This document shows positions 34,812 to 45,147 of a stretch of 64,000 nt of DNA, piece by piece. The stretch lies in the NCBI RefSeq assembly GCF_900115495.1, contig NZ_FOWR01000014.1:1-64000 (forward strand), written 5' to 3'. Position numbers and translations under genes: made by a program. The stretch is from Enterovibrio norvegicus DSM 15893. GTDB lineage: Bacteria; Pseudomonadota; Gammaproteobacteria; Enterobacterales; Vibrionaceae. The notes beneath the pieces were generated by a model. The model did not search any database and had not been told where the DNA came from. It saw only the letters and a list, made by a program, of their open reading frames with translations. Each line of letters opens with the position of its first letter. The stretch's first letter is position 1.

Positions 34812-36359
34812 ATGCAAATTGGTGTACCAAAAGAAGTACTTGCGCATGAAACGCGAGTTGCTGCCACGCCGAAAACGGTGGAACAGCTTTTAAAAATGGG
34901 CTTCGACGTTGTAGTCGAAAGCGATGCAGGTCTGCTTGCCAGTTTTGACAATACTGCTTTTGAACAAGCAGGTGCCAAAGTGGTTGATGCCGAGACAGTT
35001 TGGCAGTCAGACATCATTTTCAAAGTTAATGCCCCTGCTCAGGTTGAAGGGAATGACGAGTTTGAGAGCCTAAAAGAAGGCACGACACTCGTTAGTTTCA
35101 TTTGGCCTGCGCAAAACGAAGCATTGATGGAAAAGCTTGCTGCTAAAAATATCAATGTGTTGGCGATGGATGCGGTTCCACGTATTTCTCGTGCACAAGC
35201 CTTGGATGCATTGAGCTCAATGGCAAACATTGCGGGTTACCGTGCTGTTGTCGAGGCGGCTCATGAGTTTGGCCGTTTCTTTACGGGTCAAATTACTGCT
35301 GCGGGTAAAGTGCCACCGGCAAAAGTGTTTGTTGCAGGCGCTGGTGTTGCAGGTCTTGCTGCTATCGGTGCTGCGGGTAGCCTAGGTGCCATCGTTCGTG
35401 CATTCGATGTTCGTCCTGAAGTAAAAGAACAGGTCGAAAGTATGGGTGCAGACTTCTTGCAAGTGGCTTTTGAAGAGCAAGCAGGAAGCGGTGACGGTTA
35501 TGCGAAAGAAATGTCTGATGACTTCAATCGCAAGGCTGCAGAGCTTTACGCTGAGCAAGCAAAAGACGTTGATATCATTATAACGACTGCACTTATTCCA
35601 GGTCGTCCTGCGCCTAAACTGATCACCAAAGAAATGGTCGACTCGATGAAGTCGGGCAGTGTAATTGTTGATTTGGCAGCGGCAAATGGCGGTAACTGTG
35701 AATACACAGAAGCTGACAAAGTTGTGCTAACGAAGAACGGCGTAAAAATCATCGGTTACACCGACATGGTGGGTCGTCTTCCTACCCAATCTTCACAACT
35801 CTACGGTACTAACCTCGTTAACTTGATGAAGCTGCTTTGCAAAGAGAAAGACGGCAACATCGATATAGACTTTGAAGACGTGGTATTACGCGGCGTTACT
35901 GTGATTAAAGAAGGTGAGGTCACTTGGCCTGCACCACCAATCCAAGTTTCCGCTCAGCCACAAGCGAAGCCTAAACCTGCGGCAAAAGTAGAAAAAGTTG
36001 AAGAACCTACGTCTCCAGTGAAAAAAGTCGTTGGCCTTGCCGCGGCTGTGGGTGCATTTGCTTGGGTTGCTTCTGTTGCGCCTGCTGCATTCTTGTCTCA
36101 CTTCACCGTGTTTATCCTTGCTTGTGTGATTGGTTATTACGTGGTTTGGAACGTGACACATGCGCTTCACACGCCTTTGATGTCAGTAACAAATGCAATT
36201 TCCGGCATTATCGTTGTTGGTGCACTTCTTCAAATCGGTCAAGGTAATGGGGTCGTTTCCTTCCTCGCGTTTATTGCCGTTCTGATTGCGAGCATCAATA
36301 TCTTTGGCGGTTTCACAGTCACCAAGCGCATGCTTGAAATGTTCCGTAGAGATAAGTAG
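34812..36359 (+). CDS. pntA: NAD(P) transhydrogenase alpha subunit
   Basis: A 515-residue subunit of the proton-translocating transhydrogenase that makes NADPH from NADH. The N-terminal NAD-binding domain I is complete ([37 protein letters not shown]). A Lys/Pro-rich linker near residues 375-400 leads to four C-terminal membrane helices. The short gap to pntB (12 bases) and the lack of a terminator show an operon. Confidence 0.97.
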   Translation: MQIGVPKEVLAHETRVAATPKTVEQLLKMGFDVVVESDAGLLASFDNTAFEQAGAKVVDAETVWQSDIIFKVNAPAQVEGNDEFESLKEGTTLVSFIWPAQNEALMEKLAAKNINVLAMDAVPRISRAQALDALSSMANIAGYRAVVEAAHEFGRFFTGQITAAGKVPPAKVFVAGAGVAGLAAIGAAGSLGAIVRAFDVRPEVKEQVESMGADFLQVAFEEQAGSGDGYAKEMSDDFNRKAAELYAEQAKDVDIIITTALIPGRPAPKLITKEMVDSMKSGSVIVDLAAANGGNCEYTEADKVVLTKNGVKIIGYTDMVGRLPTQSSQLYGTNLVNLMKLLCKEKDGNIDIDFEDVVLRGVTVIKEGEVTWPAPPIQVSAQPQAKPKPAAKVEKVEEPTSPVKKVVGLAAAVGAFAWVASVAPAAFLSHFTVFILACVIGYYVVWNVTHALHTPLMSVTNAISGIIVVGALLQIGQGNGVVSFLAFIAVLIASINIFGGFTVTKRMLEMFRRDK

Positions 36360-36371
36360 GAGTAGCCGATA

Positions 36372-37769
36372 ATGTCTGAAGGTTTAACACAAGCGGCATA
36401 TATTGTAGCTGCGCTCTTTTTCATCTTGAGTTTGGCAGGTCTGTCAAAACAAGAGTCTGCACGTACGGGTAACTACTTCGGTATTGCCGGTATGGCGATT
36501 GCGTTGATTGCGACCATTTTTGGTCCTGACGCACAAGGCATCGCGTGGATCATTGTTGCAATGGTCATTGGTGGCGGTATCGGTATTTACTACGCAAAAC
36601 GCGTTGAAATGACCGAAATGCCAGAACTGGTTGCTGTGCTTCATAGCTTCGTGGGTTTGGCTGCGGTATTGGTAGGCTACAACAGCTTTATCGATCCACC
36701 AGCAGTGAACCTTGCGAACCCTGCGGAGATTCATGCTGCGCATGTCATCCACATGGTTGAAGTGTTCCTAGGTGTGTTCATCGGTGCGGTGACCTTTACG
36801 GGTTCAATCGTCGCATTCGGTAAACTGCGTGGCATCATTTCTTCATCTGCACTGAACATCCCACACAAGCATAAGTGGAACCTTGCTGCGATCCTCGTTT
36901 CGACTGCACTCATGATTTACTTCGTGAAAGCAGACGGCAGCATGTTTGCTCTGATTGTGATGACACTGATTGCGTTCGCATTTGGTTGTCACTTAGTGGC
37001 ATCAATCGGTGGCGCAGATATGCCAGTGGTTGTGTCTATGCTGAACTCCTACTCGGGTTGGGCGGCTGCGGCTGCGGGTTTCATGCTGGCAAACGATCTT
37101 CTGATTGTTACCGGTGCGTTGGTCGGTTCTTCGGGTGCGATTCTGTCTTACATCATGTGTAAAGCAATGAACCGTTCTTTCATCAGTGTTATCGCGGGTG
37201 GCTTCGGTCAAACTGTATCGGTATCAAGTGATGGCGAAGAAGAAGGTGAGCACCGTGAAGTGAGTGCAGAAGATGTAGCAGAAATGCTGAAAGATTCTCG
37301 CTCAGTTATCATCACCCCTGGATACGGCATGGCAGTTGCGCAAGCGCAATACCCAGTGCACGAAATCACTGAGAAACTGCGTGCGAAAGGCATTGATGTT
37401 CGCTTTGGTATCCACCCAGTTGCGGGTCGTCTACCTGGTCACATGAACGTACTTCTGGCTGAAGCGAAAGTACCGTATGACATCGTTCTAGAAATGGACG
37501 AGATCAACGAAGACTTCCCTGAAACAGACACTGTTCTTGTTATCGGTGCGAATGACACGGTTAACCCTGCCGCGATGGAAGATCCAAATAGCCCAATCGC
37601 AGGGATGCCTGTCCTTGAGGTATGGAACGCGAAAAACGTTATCGTCTTTAAACGTTCAATGAACACAGGTTACGCGGGCGTTCAAAACCCACTGTTCTTT
37701 AAAGAGAACACAGCGATGTTGTTCGGCGATGCAAAAGCATCGGTAGATGCGATTTCTAAAGCTATCTAA
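36372..37769 (+). CDS. pntB: NAD(P) transhydrogenase beta subunit
   Basis: A 465-residue subunit with eight or nine membrane helices and the NADP-binding domain III at the C-terminus ([43 protein letters not shown]). The size and motifs match E. coli PntB. It completes the enzyme with PntA. Confidence 0.97.
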   Translation: MSEGLTQAAYIVAALFFILSLAGLSKQESARTGNYFGIAGMAIALIATIFGPDAQGIAWIIVAMVIGGGIGIYYAKRVEMTEMPELVAVLHSFVGLAAVLVGYNSFIDPPAVNLANPAEIHAAHVIHMVEVFLGVFIGAVTFTGSIVAFGKLRGIISSSALNIPHKHKWNLAAILVSTALMIYFVKADGSMFALIVMTLIAFAFGCHLVASIGGADMPVVVSMLNSYSGWAAAAAGFMLANDLLIVTGALVGSSGAILSYIMCKAMNRSFISVIAGGFGQTVSVSSDGEEEGEHREVSAEDVAEMLKDSRSVIITPGYGMAVAQAQYPVHEITEKLRAKGIDVRFGIHPVAGRLPGHMNVLLAEAKVPYDIVLEMDEINEDFPETDTVLVIGANDTVNPAAMEDPNSPIAGMPVLEVWNAKNVIVFKRSMNTGYAGVQNPLFFKENTAMLFGDAKASVDAISKAI

Positions 37770-37803
37770 TCTACCTTTAACGCGAAACAAACGTCATTGA
37801 CGA

Positions 37804-37832
37804 AAAAGCCAGCAGCTCGCTGGCTTTTTTTT
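37804..37832 (+). terminator. terminator of pntAB
   Basis: Nine-base stem AAAGCCAGC / GCTGGCTTT with a five-base loop and a run of eight T, 35 bases after pntB. Confidence 0.93.
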
Positions 37833-37908
37833 ATGCAAACGCCAGCAATGGTATTGCTCTCTTACAAAATGCTGACATTCCAAAATGTTTTGATGCTAAT
37901 CTCACGCT

Positions 37909-39348
37909 ATGCGAATGTTTCTTCTTACCTTTCTTCTCTCTGTTAGCAGTTTTGCGATGGCAGAGGCGTCTTTCCCTGAACAGCTTAATGCGTTCAGAGC
38001 GTCGCTAATGGAAGAAAACCCTGTCGCAAGTTACGAACTCAATGCCATTCATAGTGAATACCCGAAGGCACTGTTGGTGCCAGACAGTCTTCTTCCGCAG
38101 TCGGCGTCATACCCACTCAAAGATCTAAAGCGACTTTATCAGGCGTCTGAAAAATGTCAGGGGCCTTGGCCGGTGAGTCCACTCGTTACCGATCCTTTGG
38201 TTTTCACCCGAGCGCTATGCTTTAACACACGCCTTCCACCTGTTTGGTTTTCACGCTCGAACTTAATCCATCCAGGTGGCGGAAGTTATGCTGCTAAGTT
38301 CGTAGAAAAGTATCCGGATGTACGCGAGGATCTATTACGTTTCTTTCATATCAAGGAACGTTTATTATCCCCGCCAGACACATTGCTCGGTCGTTTACAA
38401 AGAATGTCTGAAAATGGCATCAATGCACTGAATGGCGGGGCAGAATTTATACTTTCTGGTGACGAATTGTGGGTTCGCCAAGGTAGTGACTACGAGATCT
38501 TCGCTGCAGAGGAGTGGTTAGCACCACTTGAACATGCAGATTTGTTGGTAGCACCAACGGGATCAGAAAATTACTGCTTATCGCGTATCGGTAATGTTTG
38601 TTGGAATATCGAGCGTGCCCCTTCTTATTGGTCGCAGCTTGTTTTAGGGCTAGGTGCGATTAACTTAGTCTGGTTTGGCGTTTGGGTGTTTAACCGTTGG
38701 GCGATTAAACGACGTCTGATGCAAGAACGCATGCTGGTGTTACAGATTTTAACGCATGAACTGCGTACACCGATTGCAAGTTTATCGATGACGGTAGAAG
38801 GTTTTCGTCGAAAATTCGATAGCCTCCCTGAGCCTTTGTATGATGAATTCAGACGCCTCTGCGAAGATTCCATGCGATTGAAGCAACTTGCTGAAGCCAG
38901 CAAGGATTACCTTCAATCGAATCAACAACAACTATATCGCGAACACATTCCTTCGTATGTGGAATGGCTTTCTTTCCTCTGTGAAGAGCGCGAAGTTGAA
39001 TTAATGGCGGGAGAGGATGCTGAGATCGCGGTGAACGTGTATTGGCTGACAACGTCTCTCGATAACCTGATAAGTAACGCCAAAAAATACGGTGTTACGC
39101 CTGTAAAAGTCATCGCGGAAGTGAATGGCGGTCTCCTGACAATAAAAGTGCAGGATCAAGGGCAGCTATCCGCGAAAGATTGGAAGACAATAAGAAAACC
39201 GTTTGTGAGTGAGAAAGGCCTAGGCCTTGGTCTCACGATCGTTGAATCAATGATTGATAGGATGGGGGGTCGCTTAACATTAGTCGGACCGCCTACCACG
39301 TTTATTCTGGAGATACCTTGTGACCCAAACGACACTGCTGCTCGTTGA
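37909..39348 (+). CDS. vxrA: sensor histidine kinase with DUF3404 domain (VxrA-like)
   Basis: A 479-residue membrane kinase. It has a signal peptide (residues 1-18), a periplasmic DUF3404 sensor to about residue 245, one membrane helix (LVLGLGAINLVWFGVWVF), a HisKA domain with His283 (ILTHELRTPIASLS), and a HATPase domain with DNLISNAKKYG and GLGLGLTIVES. In V. cholerae VxrAB (WigKR) responds to cell-wall damage and controls peptidoglycan synthesis, biofilm and type VI secretion. The gene follows pntAB as in V. cholerae (from memory). The glycine box that usually reads DxGxG is reduced to DQGQLS. Confidence 0.88.
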   Translation: MRMFLLTFLLSVSSFAMAEASFPEQLNAFRASLMEENPVASYELNAIHSEYPKALLVPDSLLPQSASYPLKDLKRLYQASEKCQGPWPVSPLVTDPLVFTRALCFNTRLPPVWFSRSNLIHPGGGSYAAKFVEKYPDVREDLLRFFHIKERLLSPPDTLLGRLQRMSENGINALNGGAEFILSGDELWVRQGSDYEIFAAEEWLAPLEHADLLVAPTGSENYCLSRIGNVCWNIERAPSYWSQLVLGLGAINLVWFGVWVFNRWAIKRRLMQERMLVLQILTHELRTPIASLSMTVEGFRRKFDSLPEPLYDEFRRLCEDSMRLKQLAEASKDYLQSNQQQLYREHIPSYVEWLSFLCEEREVELMAGEDAEIAVNVYWLTTSLDNLISNAKKYGVTPVKVIAEVNGGLLTIKVQDQGQLSAKDWKTIRKPFVSEKGLGLGLTIVESMIDRMGGRLTLVGPPTTFILEIPCDPNDTAAR

Positions 39349-39991
39349 GGATGACGCAAACTTAGCAGACGGCCTATTGGCGAGTCTGGAGCAAAATGGC
39401 TACAAATGTTTATACGCAGACTGTGCAGAGAAAGTGGAAGCTTTATGGGCAGATGCAGATTTAGTGGTACTTGATCGCCAACTTCCTGAAGGCGACTCAA
39501 TGGATTGGCTTCCAAACTGGAAAAAGATCAAAGATGTTCCAATTATCATGCTGACTGCCATGGTGTCTGTGCGCGACCGTGTCGGCGGTTTGGATTCAGG
39601 CGCGACGGATTACATGACCAAACCTTTTGCTGAGGCTGAGTTACTCGCGCGTATTCGTGTGCATTTACGCCGCCCAGTAACGGAAGGTGACAGTGTGTCT
39701 GAAGATGACATCATTGTTGGCACCTTGCGCATTAACATGGCACAACGCAGTGTTATTTGTTCGGGGAGTGAAGTGATCTTGACCCGTACTGAATTTGACC
39801 TGTTGGCGTTTTTAGCCAAAAACGCAGGGCGAGTATTCACGCGTGATGAATTGCTTGATCAAGTGTGGGGTTACAACCATTACCCAACAACACGAACGGT
39901 AGATACGCACGTGCTTCAGCTCCGTCAGAAACTGCCTGAGATTGAAATCGAAACGCTGCGTGGCGTTGGTTACCGAATGAAGGTGCAATGA
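39320..39991 (+). CDS. vxrB: OmpR-family response regulator (VxrB-like)
   Basis: A 223-residue regulator with a receiver domain (phosphoacceptor Asp52 in VVLDRQLPEGD, acidic pocket EDD at 10-12, Lys in MTKPFAEAELL) and a C-terminal winged helix (ILTRTEFDLLAFLAKNAGRV, TVDTHVLQLRQKL, ETLRGVGYRM). It starts at GTG 39320 behind GGAG, 29 bases inside the kinase gene, so the two are translated together. Confidence 0.93.
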   Translation: MTQTTLLLVEDDANLADGLLASLEQNGYKCLYADCAEKVEALWADADLVVLDRQLPEGDSMDWLPNWKKIKDVPIIMLTAMVSVRDRVGGLDSGATDYMTKPFAEAELLARIRVHLRRPVTEGDSVSEDDIIVGTLRINMAQRSVICSGSEVILTRTEFDLLAFLAKNAGRVFTRDELLDQVWGYNHYPTTRTVDTHVLQLRQKLPEIEIETLRGVGYRMKVQ

Positions 39992-40860
39992 TTTACAGGC
40001 TTGCTTGTTTCTTCCTTTTCTTGACGACGCCGTTATCTGTAACGGCGGCGTGGTTTAGTGGTTCTGATGCGCTAACGTCTGCGCATCAGCGATTACTTGA
40101 AGGTGATACAGCAGCCAGTTTTGATGCCATGGTCGAAGCATGGCAACAAGTCAAAAACGACACTGAAGATCGCCATTTAGCGGAGTTGCTTTCGCTAGCG
40201 ATCAATGAAGATTGCGGCCGCAGTCTTAGCACGCTTTCATTGCCCAGTTGGCTTCAAAGTGTGGTTGTGCGCCGTGAAACGATTCAAACCCCTAACCGTG
40301 TTTACTACCAGTTTTCTTTGTATGGATCATCCAAACAGGGCATCGGTAACGTATCGTTTTCGGCATGGCCCGATCGTTCATTGGTTCAGGTTGATTTGCC
40401 CAAAGACAAAGCCAACGATTTTAAGCTAGAAATCGAAGGGCTTTCTCGCGCCGTTAAGTCTGGCCTATACAAACTGGAGCTAACATCGCTTTCCAGTGAA
40501 GTGTGGTCGTCATGGATCATTGTTAGTCAGCCTGAGCCTACTCAAAAAATCAGTTGGAAAGACAGTCGCAGCTGGCGTATATCACCACCTACCGATTTAA
40601 AAGGCACGTGCCCGAGACCTTTTCTTTCGATGAATCTATACCGCCAAGATTCCGATGATTTAGCACCGATTTGGTCTGAAGAAAAAGACAAAAATTTGCC
40701 TACTTCTTTGCCGGTGCTTGACGTGACGGATGGCCAATATTGGTTGACTGTTGCTTTGATAGAGCGCCGTTGGCAGGGGGCAATTTTGTTTGAAGAAGTA
40801 CAGCGAATAGGCCGTGCTATTGATCTTCCTGACATCGATTTACGCACACTTTCTCCCTAA
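39988..40860 (+). CDS. vxrC: DUF2861-family exported protein (VxrC-like)
   Basis: A 290-residue periplasmic protein with a signal peptide (residues 1-21, ending VTAAWF). It matches the DUF2861 protein that follows vxrB in vibrios. The role is unknown; in V. cholerae the operon continues with vxrD and vxrE. The ATGA overlap with vxrB shows coupling. Confidence 0.82.
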   Translation: MIYRLACFFLFLTTPLSVTAAWFSGSDALTSAHQRLLEGDTAASFDAMVEAWQQVKNDTEDRHLAELLSLAINEDCGRSLSTLSLPSWLQSVVVRRETIQTPNRVYYQFSLYGSSKQGIGNVSFSAWPDRSLVQVDLPKDKANDFKLEIEGLSRAVKSGLYKLELTSLSSEVWSSWIIVSQPEPTQKISWKDSRSWRISPPTDLKGTCPRPFLSMNLYRQDSDDLAPIWSEEKDKNLPTSLPVLDVTDGQYWLTVALIERRWQGAILFEEVQRIGRAIDLPDIDLRTLSP

Positions 40861-40870
40861 TTTTCATTAT

Positions 40871-40902
40871 GTAACCTGAATGTTATTCAGGTTACTCTTT
40901 CG
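40871..40902 (+). terminator. terminator-like hairpin after vxrC
   Basis: Eleven-base perfect stem GTAACCTGAAT / ATTCAGGTTAC with a three-base loop followed by TCTTT. It marks the operon end ten bases after the vxrC stop. Confidence 0.75.
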
Positions 40903-41087
40903 AATCATCTCTCTAAAACGCTCAGCGCTATGTTTAATTCCTGTATTAACCTTTGAATAGCGTCACACCTTAGAGACACGTCGTCATCAACTTAAATCGC
41001 CTCGACTAGTATCAGTAAAAGAACTTAGGCAGCGTGCTTCCTTAGTGCGATTGCTTGTAACTGGTACTTGGAGATGGATTTCAAATC

Positions 41088-42245
41088 ATGAAAAAAAGTA
41101 TTGTGGCGCTCAGCGTAGCTTTTGCTTCTTTCTCAACCTATGCCGCCAACTACAGTGTAGATGCGCGTATTGATGCAATGGGTGGCGCAGGGACTGCTGC
41201 CGCAGATTATTTGGCAGCGGGTTTTCATAACCCAGCACTGGTAGCGCTTGAGCCCACCAGCGCGTTTGGCGTTTTGTTTCCGACAATTGGTATTCAATTT
41301 CGAGACCCCGATGAATTGGTTGATGGACTCGAAAATTTCGGTGATGTTTACGACAACTTCCGAAATAACCCCACGAATTCAGATAACCAAACCAACACAG
41401 CAAATGCATTGCGAAATCTAGATGACCGCGCGGCATATGTCAGTGGTGGTATTGGTGGTGCGATTGCCATCCCTACCAACACGGTGTCGGGTAACTTTTT
41501 TGTGAAAGGTTATACCGAAGCTATTGTCCTTCCAGAAATTTCAGATGCTGATGTTTCTGCGATAGAAAACGGCACATCTACATCTTTGTCATCCAATGCG
41601 CGTGTCCTTGCATTTGGTGTGGTTGACGTGGGTCTAGCTCTTGCGGGCAATGTTGAATTGGCGGGGCAACGGATCGCTGTTGGCGTTACGCCAAAATCCC
41701 AACAACTGTATACCTACCATTATGAGGTGTCGGTAGATGACTTTGATGTGGATGATTGGGATGCCGATGAACACCGCACCGAAGACAGTGCGTTTAACAT
41801 GGACATTGGTGTTGCATGGCAGAATGGACCTTTTCGTGTCGCGCTTGCCGGTAAGAACTTGATTTCGAATGAGATCAAAACGGCTTTTCGTACCCGTGAA
41901 TATACCTACCATGTTGATCCGCTTTATACACTGGGTACAGCTTATGTGACTGAACTTGCGACTTTCGCGTTAGACATTGATTTGAATGATCAGACGCGCT
42001 TTACGGGTTCAGGGCCAGAAATTAAAGACAATACACAACTCGTCCGAGTTGGTGCAGAGTTTAATGCATGGGGGTGGGCACAACTTCGAGGTGGCTATAT
42101 CAATGACCTTGAAGACACGCTAGACGGCACCTTGACCTTGGGCTTAGGTTTGTCTCCAGCCAACACTGTGCACTTTGATATTTCAGCGTCGATCATTGAT
42201 ACCAATAGCTATGGTGCTTCGGCGCAACTCGCCTTTATGTTCTAG
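41088..42245 (+). CDS. TraF-like outer-membrane protein (TraF_2 family)
   Basis: A 385-residue exported protein with a signal peptide (residues 1-19, ending TYA). The opening NYSVDARIDAMGGAGTAAADYLAAGFHNPAL is typical of FadL-like/TraF_2 proteins in vibrios. They are annotated as conjugal transfer TraF but are chromosomal and unrelated to conjugation. Alternating strands and the terminal ALAFMF-type aromatic residue suggest an outer-membrane barrel. The substrate is unknown. Confidence 0.78.
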   Translation: MKKSIVALSVAFASFSTYAANYSVDARIDAMGGAGTAAADYLAAGFHNPALVALEPTSAFGVLFPTIGIQFRDPDELVDGLENFGDVYDNFRNNPTNSDNQTNTANALRNLDDRAAYVSGGIGGAIAIPTNTVSGNFFVKGYTEAIVLPEISDADVSAIENGTSTSLSSNARVLAFGVVDVGLALAGNVELAGQRIAVGVTPKSQQLYTYHYEVSVDDFDVDDWDADEHRTEDSAFNMDIGVAWQNGPFRVALAGKNLISNEIKTAFRTREYTYHVDPLYTLGTAYVTELATFALDIDLNDQTRFTGSGPEIKDNTQLVRVGAEFNAWGWAQLRGGYINDLEDTLDGTLTLGLGLSPANTVHFDISASIIDTNSYGASAQLAFMF

Positions 42246-42370
42246 GTCGGTTCTAGGGCGTAACAACAAAACCAAATGCAAAAAAGGTGAATAGAAAAAG
42301 CGAACAGTGACAACTGCCTAAGTCGGCATTAGAATACGCGGCATCCTAACTGATAGATTTGAGATCGCCA

Positions 42371-42523
42371 ATGAACAATATGCCGACGCTAACGCACAGT
42401 GAACAACAAGAAGCCGCTGAGCGAATTCACGCATTAATGGCGACAGGAATGAGCAGTGGCGAAGCCATTATGATCGTTGCTAATGAAATCCGCGAACGTG
42501 AAGCTGCAAAGAAAGACGATTAA
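42371..42523 (+). CDS. yoaH: YoaH family (UPF0181) protein
   Basis: A 50-residue protein with the YoaH pattern [16 protein letters not shown] followed by [12 protein letters not shown] and VANEIRERE. It is a short helical cytoplasmic protein of unknown role, conserved in gammaproteobacteria. It is followed by its own terminator. Confidence 0.9.
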   Translation: MNNMPTLTHSEQQEAAERIHALMATGMSSGEAIMIVANEIREREAAKKDD

Positions 42524-42527
42524 TGTG

Positions 42528-42558
42528 AAAACGGCCAATTTATTGGCCGTTTTCTTTT
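42528..42558 (+). terminator. terminator of yoaH
   Basis: Eleven-base perfect stem AAAACGGCCAA / TTGGCCGTTTT with a four-base loop and a T-rich tail. Confidence 0.93.
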
Positions 42559-42785
42559 TCAATTCCCTTCAAAATGTCGGAAAATTAACCACATACCGAT
42601 ACTCAAACAACTCGCAATTAAAAACTCAGAGCTTCAAGCCACGTACACTGTAGAACCGCGATATTTCACATCAGCCTCGAGCTTGTGTGGGCGGGTTTCG
42701 CGGTCAACCGTGCGCGGCTGAATCAATGTCTTTAGGTTAATTGGGTATATTCCTCTCTCAGTCATCGTCTTTGTAGGGAACGCGC

Positions 42786-43310
42786 TTGAACGATCGATTG
42801 CTACTCGCCAGAACTTTTGCCCGCGCACGCCATGAAGGACAGAGGTATGGCGAATTTCCATATCATGTTCATCTTGATGATGTAGAGCGTCTTGCTCAGC
42901 CATTTGGCATGAATGCCATGATCATCGCACAACTCCATGATGTGCTTGAAGACACGACAACCAGCGTCGATGAAATCGTCCATGATTTTGGCGAGCTGAT
43001 TGCGTTGTCGGTTAGCTATGTGACGGACCCTATTGCCAGTGATAGGGCAACACGCAAAAAACAGTTGAACAGCCGTTTACAATCTCTTGATGAGAATGAC
43101 GATGCCGCAAAACTCGCGCTCATTGTAAAAGCGTGTGATCGATTGGCGAACGTTAAAACCTGCCGATTGTTTAGCCCCGACAAATTCGTGATGTATCAAT
43201 CTGAACATGCGGAATTTAGAAAGGCTGCGTATCGACACGGTATGTGTGAAATGGTGTGGTGGGAGCTGGACATGTTAATTGAGGTGGGAGACAAACTCGC
43301 GCGATTTTAA
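42786..43310 (+). CDS. HD-domain protein resembling small alarmone hydrolases (MESH1/SpoT hydrolase)
   Basis: A 174-residue single-domain HD phosphohydrolase. Catalytic elements of the (p)ppGpp hydrolase domain are visible: an ARARHEGQRYGEFPYHVH segment, His51-Asp52 with Glu55-Asp56 (LHDVLEDT), and the late Asp118/Asn122 pair (KACDRLANVKT). It lacks the synthetase, TGS and ACT domains of RelA/SpoT. The start is TTG 42786 behind GGGA; the first in-frame ATG is at codon 42 and would remove the catalytic N-terminus. Hydrolysis of ppGpp or of NADPH (as for MESH1) is inferred only. Confidence 0.82.
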   Translation: MNDRLLLARTFARARHEGQRYGEFPYHVHLDDVERLAQPFGMNAMIIAQLHDVLEDTTTSVDEIVHDFGELIALSVSYVTDPIASDRATRKKQLNSRLQSLDENDDAAKLALIVKACDRLANVKTCRLFSPDKFVMYQSEHAEFRKAAYRHGMCEMVWWELDMLIEVGDKLARF

Positions 43311-43334
43311 CACGCCGTTTATACAACAAATAAC

Positions 43335-43363
43335 GTAAAAAAACGCCTGTTGTAAGACAGGCG
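43335..43363 (-). terminator. terminator of nadE
   Basis: Seven-base stem CGCCTGT / ACAGGCG followed on the minus strand by a run of seven T. It also lies after the plus-strand HD gene. Confidence 0.88.
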
Positions 43364-43395
43364 ATTCTTGTTCTAGCTGATTGCTTGATGAGCGA

Positions 43396-44232
43396 TTATT
43401 CGTCGTCGTAAATTGTCGGAATAGGTTGGCGTTTGTGCTGCGTCATCTTGTAGATTGAGACTAAACGCTCAGAGACACGTGCTTCCACATCCTTGCCTTC
43501 CAAGAAATCATCGATTTCATCGTAAGTCAGCTGAAGTGCATCTTCATCTGCTTTTTGCGGTGCCAGTTCTTCCAAATCTGCTGTCGGTGTTTTCACCACT
43601 AACAATTCTGGCGCACCCAAGAAAGCCGCAAGCTGGCGGACTTGGCGTTTGCTCAAACCAAACAAAGGGGCAAGGTCGCAAGCGCCGTCGCCAAACTTGG
43701 TGTAGAAACCCGTGATGTTTTCTGCTGAATGGTCAGTACCCAGCACGAGACCACCAACAAGCCCTGCAATTTCGTATTGTGCAACCATGCGAGCACGGGC
43801 TTTAACGTTGCCTTTCACGAAATCTACTTTTGCATCGTCTTGTGGAATAAGACCGGTGTTTGCTAGCGCAGAAAGGGAAGACGCGTGCAGTCCGTCAACA
43901 CCCTCTTTAATGTTAACGCTCACTGAGTGTGTCGGTTGAATGAAGCTCAGTGCAAGTTGGGCTTCGTCTTCATCTTGCTGAATACCGTAAGGAAGGCGAA
44001 CAGCAATAAACTGGTAATCCGTTGTGCCGGTTTCTTGATTTAGCTGATCCACCGCCAATTGTGCGAGTCGACCACAGGTTGAAGAATCCACACCGCCACT
44101 GATGCCCAACACGAGTGAACGTGTGAAAGAGGCTTTGAGTCGGTTCTTGATAAAGTTAACACGGCGCTCAACTTCAAAGGCTGGGTCAATTGACGGGAGT
44201 ACTTGCATCTCTGCGCGGATAGCTTGTTCCAT
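43396..44232 (-). CDS. nadE: NAD synthetase, ammonia-dependent
   Basis: A 278-residue cytoplasmic enzyme that converts nicotinate adenine dinucleotide to NAD with ammonia and ATP. The PP-loop SGGVDSS is near residue 47, and [31 protein letters not shown] and TPTADLEEL are family landmarks. Its length equals that of E. coli NadE (275), with no glutaminase domain. ATG 44232 (GAGG upstream) is preferred over 44268. It is divergent from a NadD-like gene. Confidence 0.95.
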   Translation of the reverse strand: MEQAIRAEMQVLPSIDPAFEVERRVNFIKNRLKASFTRSLVLGISGGVDSSTCGRLAQLAVDQLNQETGTTDYQFIAVRLPYGIQQDEDEAQLALSFIQPTHSVSVNIKEGVDGLHASSLSALANTGLIPQDDAKVDFVKGNVKARARMVAQYEIAGLVGGLVLGTDHSAENITGFYTKFGDGACDLAPLFGLSKRQVRQLAAFLGAPELLVVKTPTADLEELAPQKADEDALQLTYDEIDDFLEGKDVEARVSERLVSIYKMTQHKRQPIPTIYDDE

Positions 44233-44534
44233 TTCGCGGTTTTCCTCATTTTCGCTTTCGCTGAACAATTCAGGCTATTTTGCAATATCTTGACGATAAA
44301 ATCATGTTCATTCATCGCTATAGCTTTTATTACGCAAGATTTATACGCGAATTACCTGAATTTAGTTTGTTGGTTTTATCTGTCGTCGAAAGGTAATCAT
44401 CACGAGGGTGAGTGTTTTGTTCGTAATTTCATCAGTTGCACCATTAAGATGCCTCAAAATAAGCAAATCGACTTCTCCTTGATCATGAACTGTGTCAGAT
44501 TAAGGACTACTAACAAATTGATAAACATTTTGAA

Positions 44535-45062
44535 ATGACTGAGAAGAATACTCCCAAACAAATTGCTATATTTGGCAGCGCGTTTAATCCGCCTAGCCTT
44601 GGTCATCTCAGTGTTATTCAGAGACTCTCTCATTTTGACCGTGTATTGCTTGTGCCTAATTTTGCACATGCATGGGGCAAGAAAATGGCGGATTTTGGAA
44701 AACGTTGCGAGTGGGTAGAGGCATTTATTAACGATGCATCTCTCGACAGTGTTGAGTTGTGTTCTGATGAAAAAGATATTGCAGGCGGAGAGGCGGTTAC
44801 AACCTGGGCGTTGTTAAACCATCTTCAGAACCAATATCCCAATTCTGAACTGACGTTTGTGCTTGGGCCGGATAATTTCCTAAGCTTTGCAAAGTTCCAC
44901 AACTCCGCTGAAATTATGGCGCGATGGAACATTTTGGCTTGCCCCGAAACGGTGAATATCCGAAGTACGCATATTCGTGAGTGCCTGATTGCAGAAGGTG
45001 ACGTATCTTCGTTAACCACTCCTACTTTGGCAAGACGATTGACGAAAAAGGATTTTGATTAG
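44535..45062 (+). CDS. NadD-like nicotinate-nucleotide adenylyltransferase
   Basis: A 175-residue nucleotidyltransferase. It carries the GSAFNPPSLGHL phosphate motif (about residues 14-25, the family's GxFxPxHxGH with Leu-Gly-His) and NIRSTHIRE near residue 150 for the ISSTxIR motif. It is shorter than E. coli NadD (213) and lacks part of the central region. The divergent nadE supports a role in NAD synthesis, perhaps as a second enzyme beside the housekeeping NadD. Confidence 0.82.
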   Translation: MTEKNTPKQIAIFGSAFNPPSLGHLSVIQRLSHFDRVLLVPNFAHAWGKKMADFGKRCEWVEAFINDASLDSVELCSDEKDIAGGEAVTTWALLNHLQNQYPNSELTFVLGPDNFLSFAKFHNSAEIMARWNILACPETVNIRSTHIRECLIAEGDVSSLTTPTLARRLTKKDFD

Positions 45063-45147
45063 GCTCCCCATCGTGGTGATGTAATCATCGGGTCTTTTCG
45101 TTTTTTAAAAGAATAACAATGTTCGATATTTACGGGATTTTTGTACT

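Noticed and set aside
41088-42245. Conjugation gene (TraF label)
   Set aside because: No other transfer genes are present; the TraF_2 label in vibrios is for chromosomal outer-membrane proteins of unrelated role.
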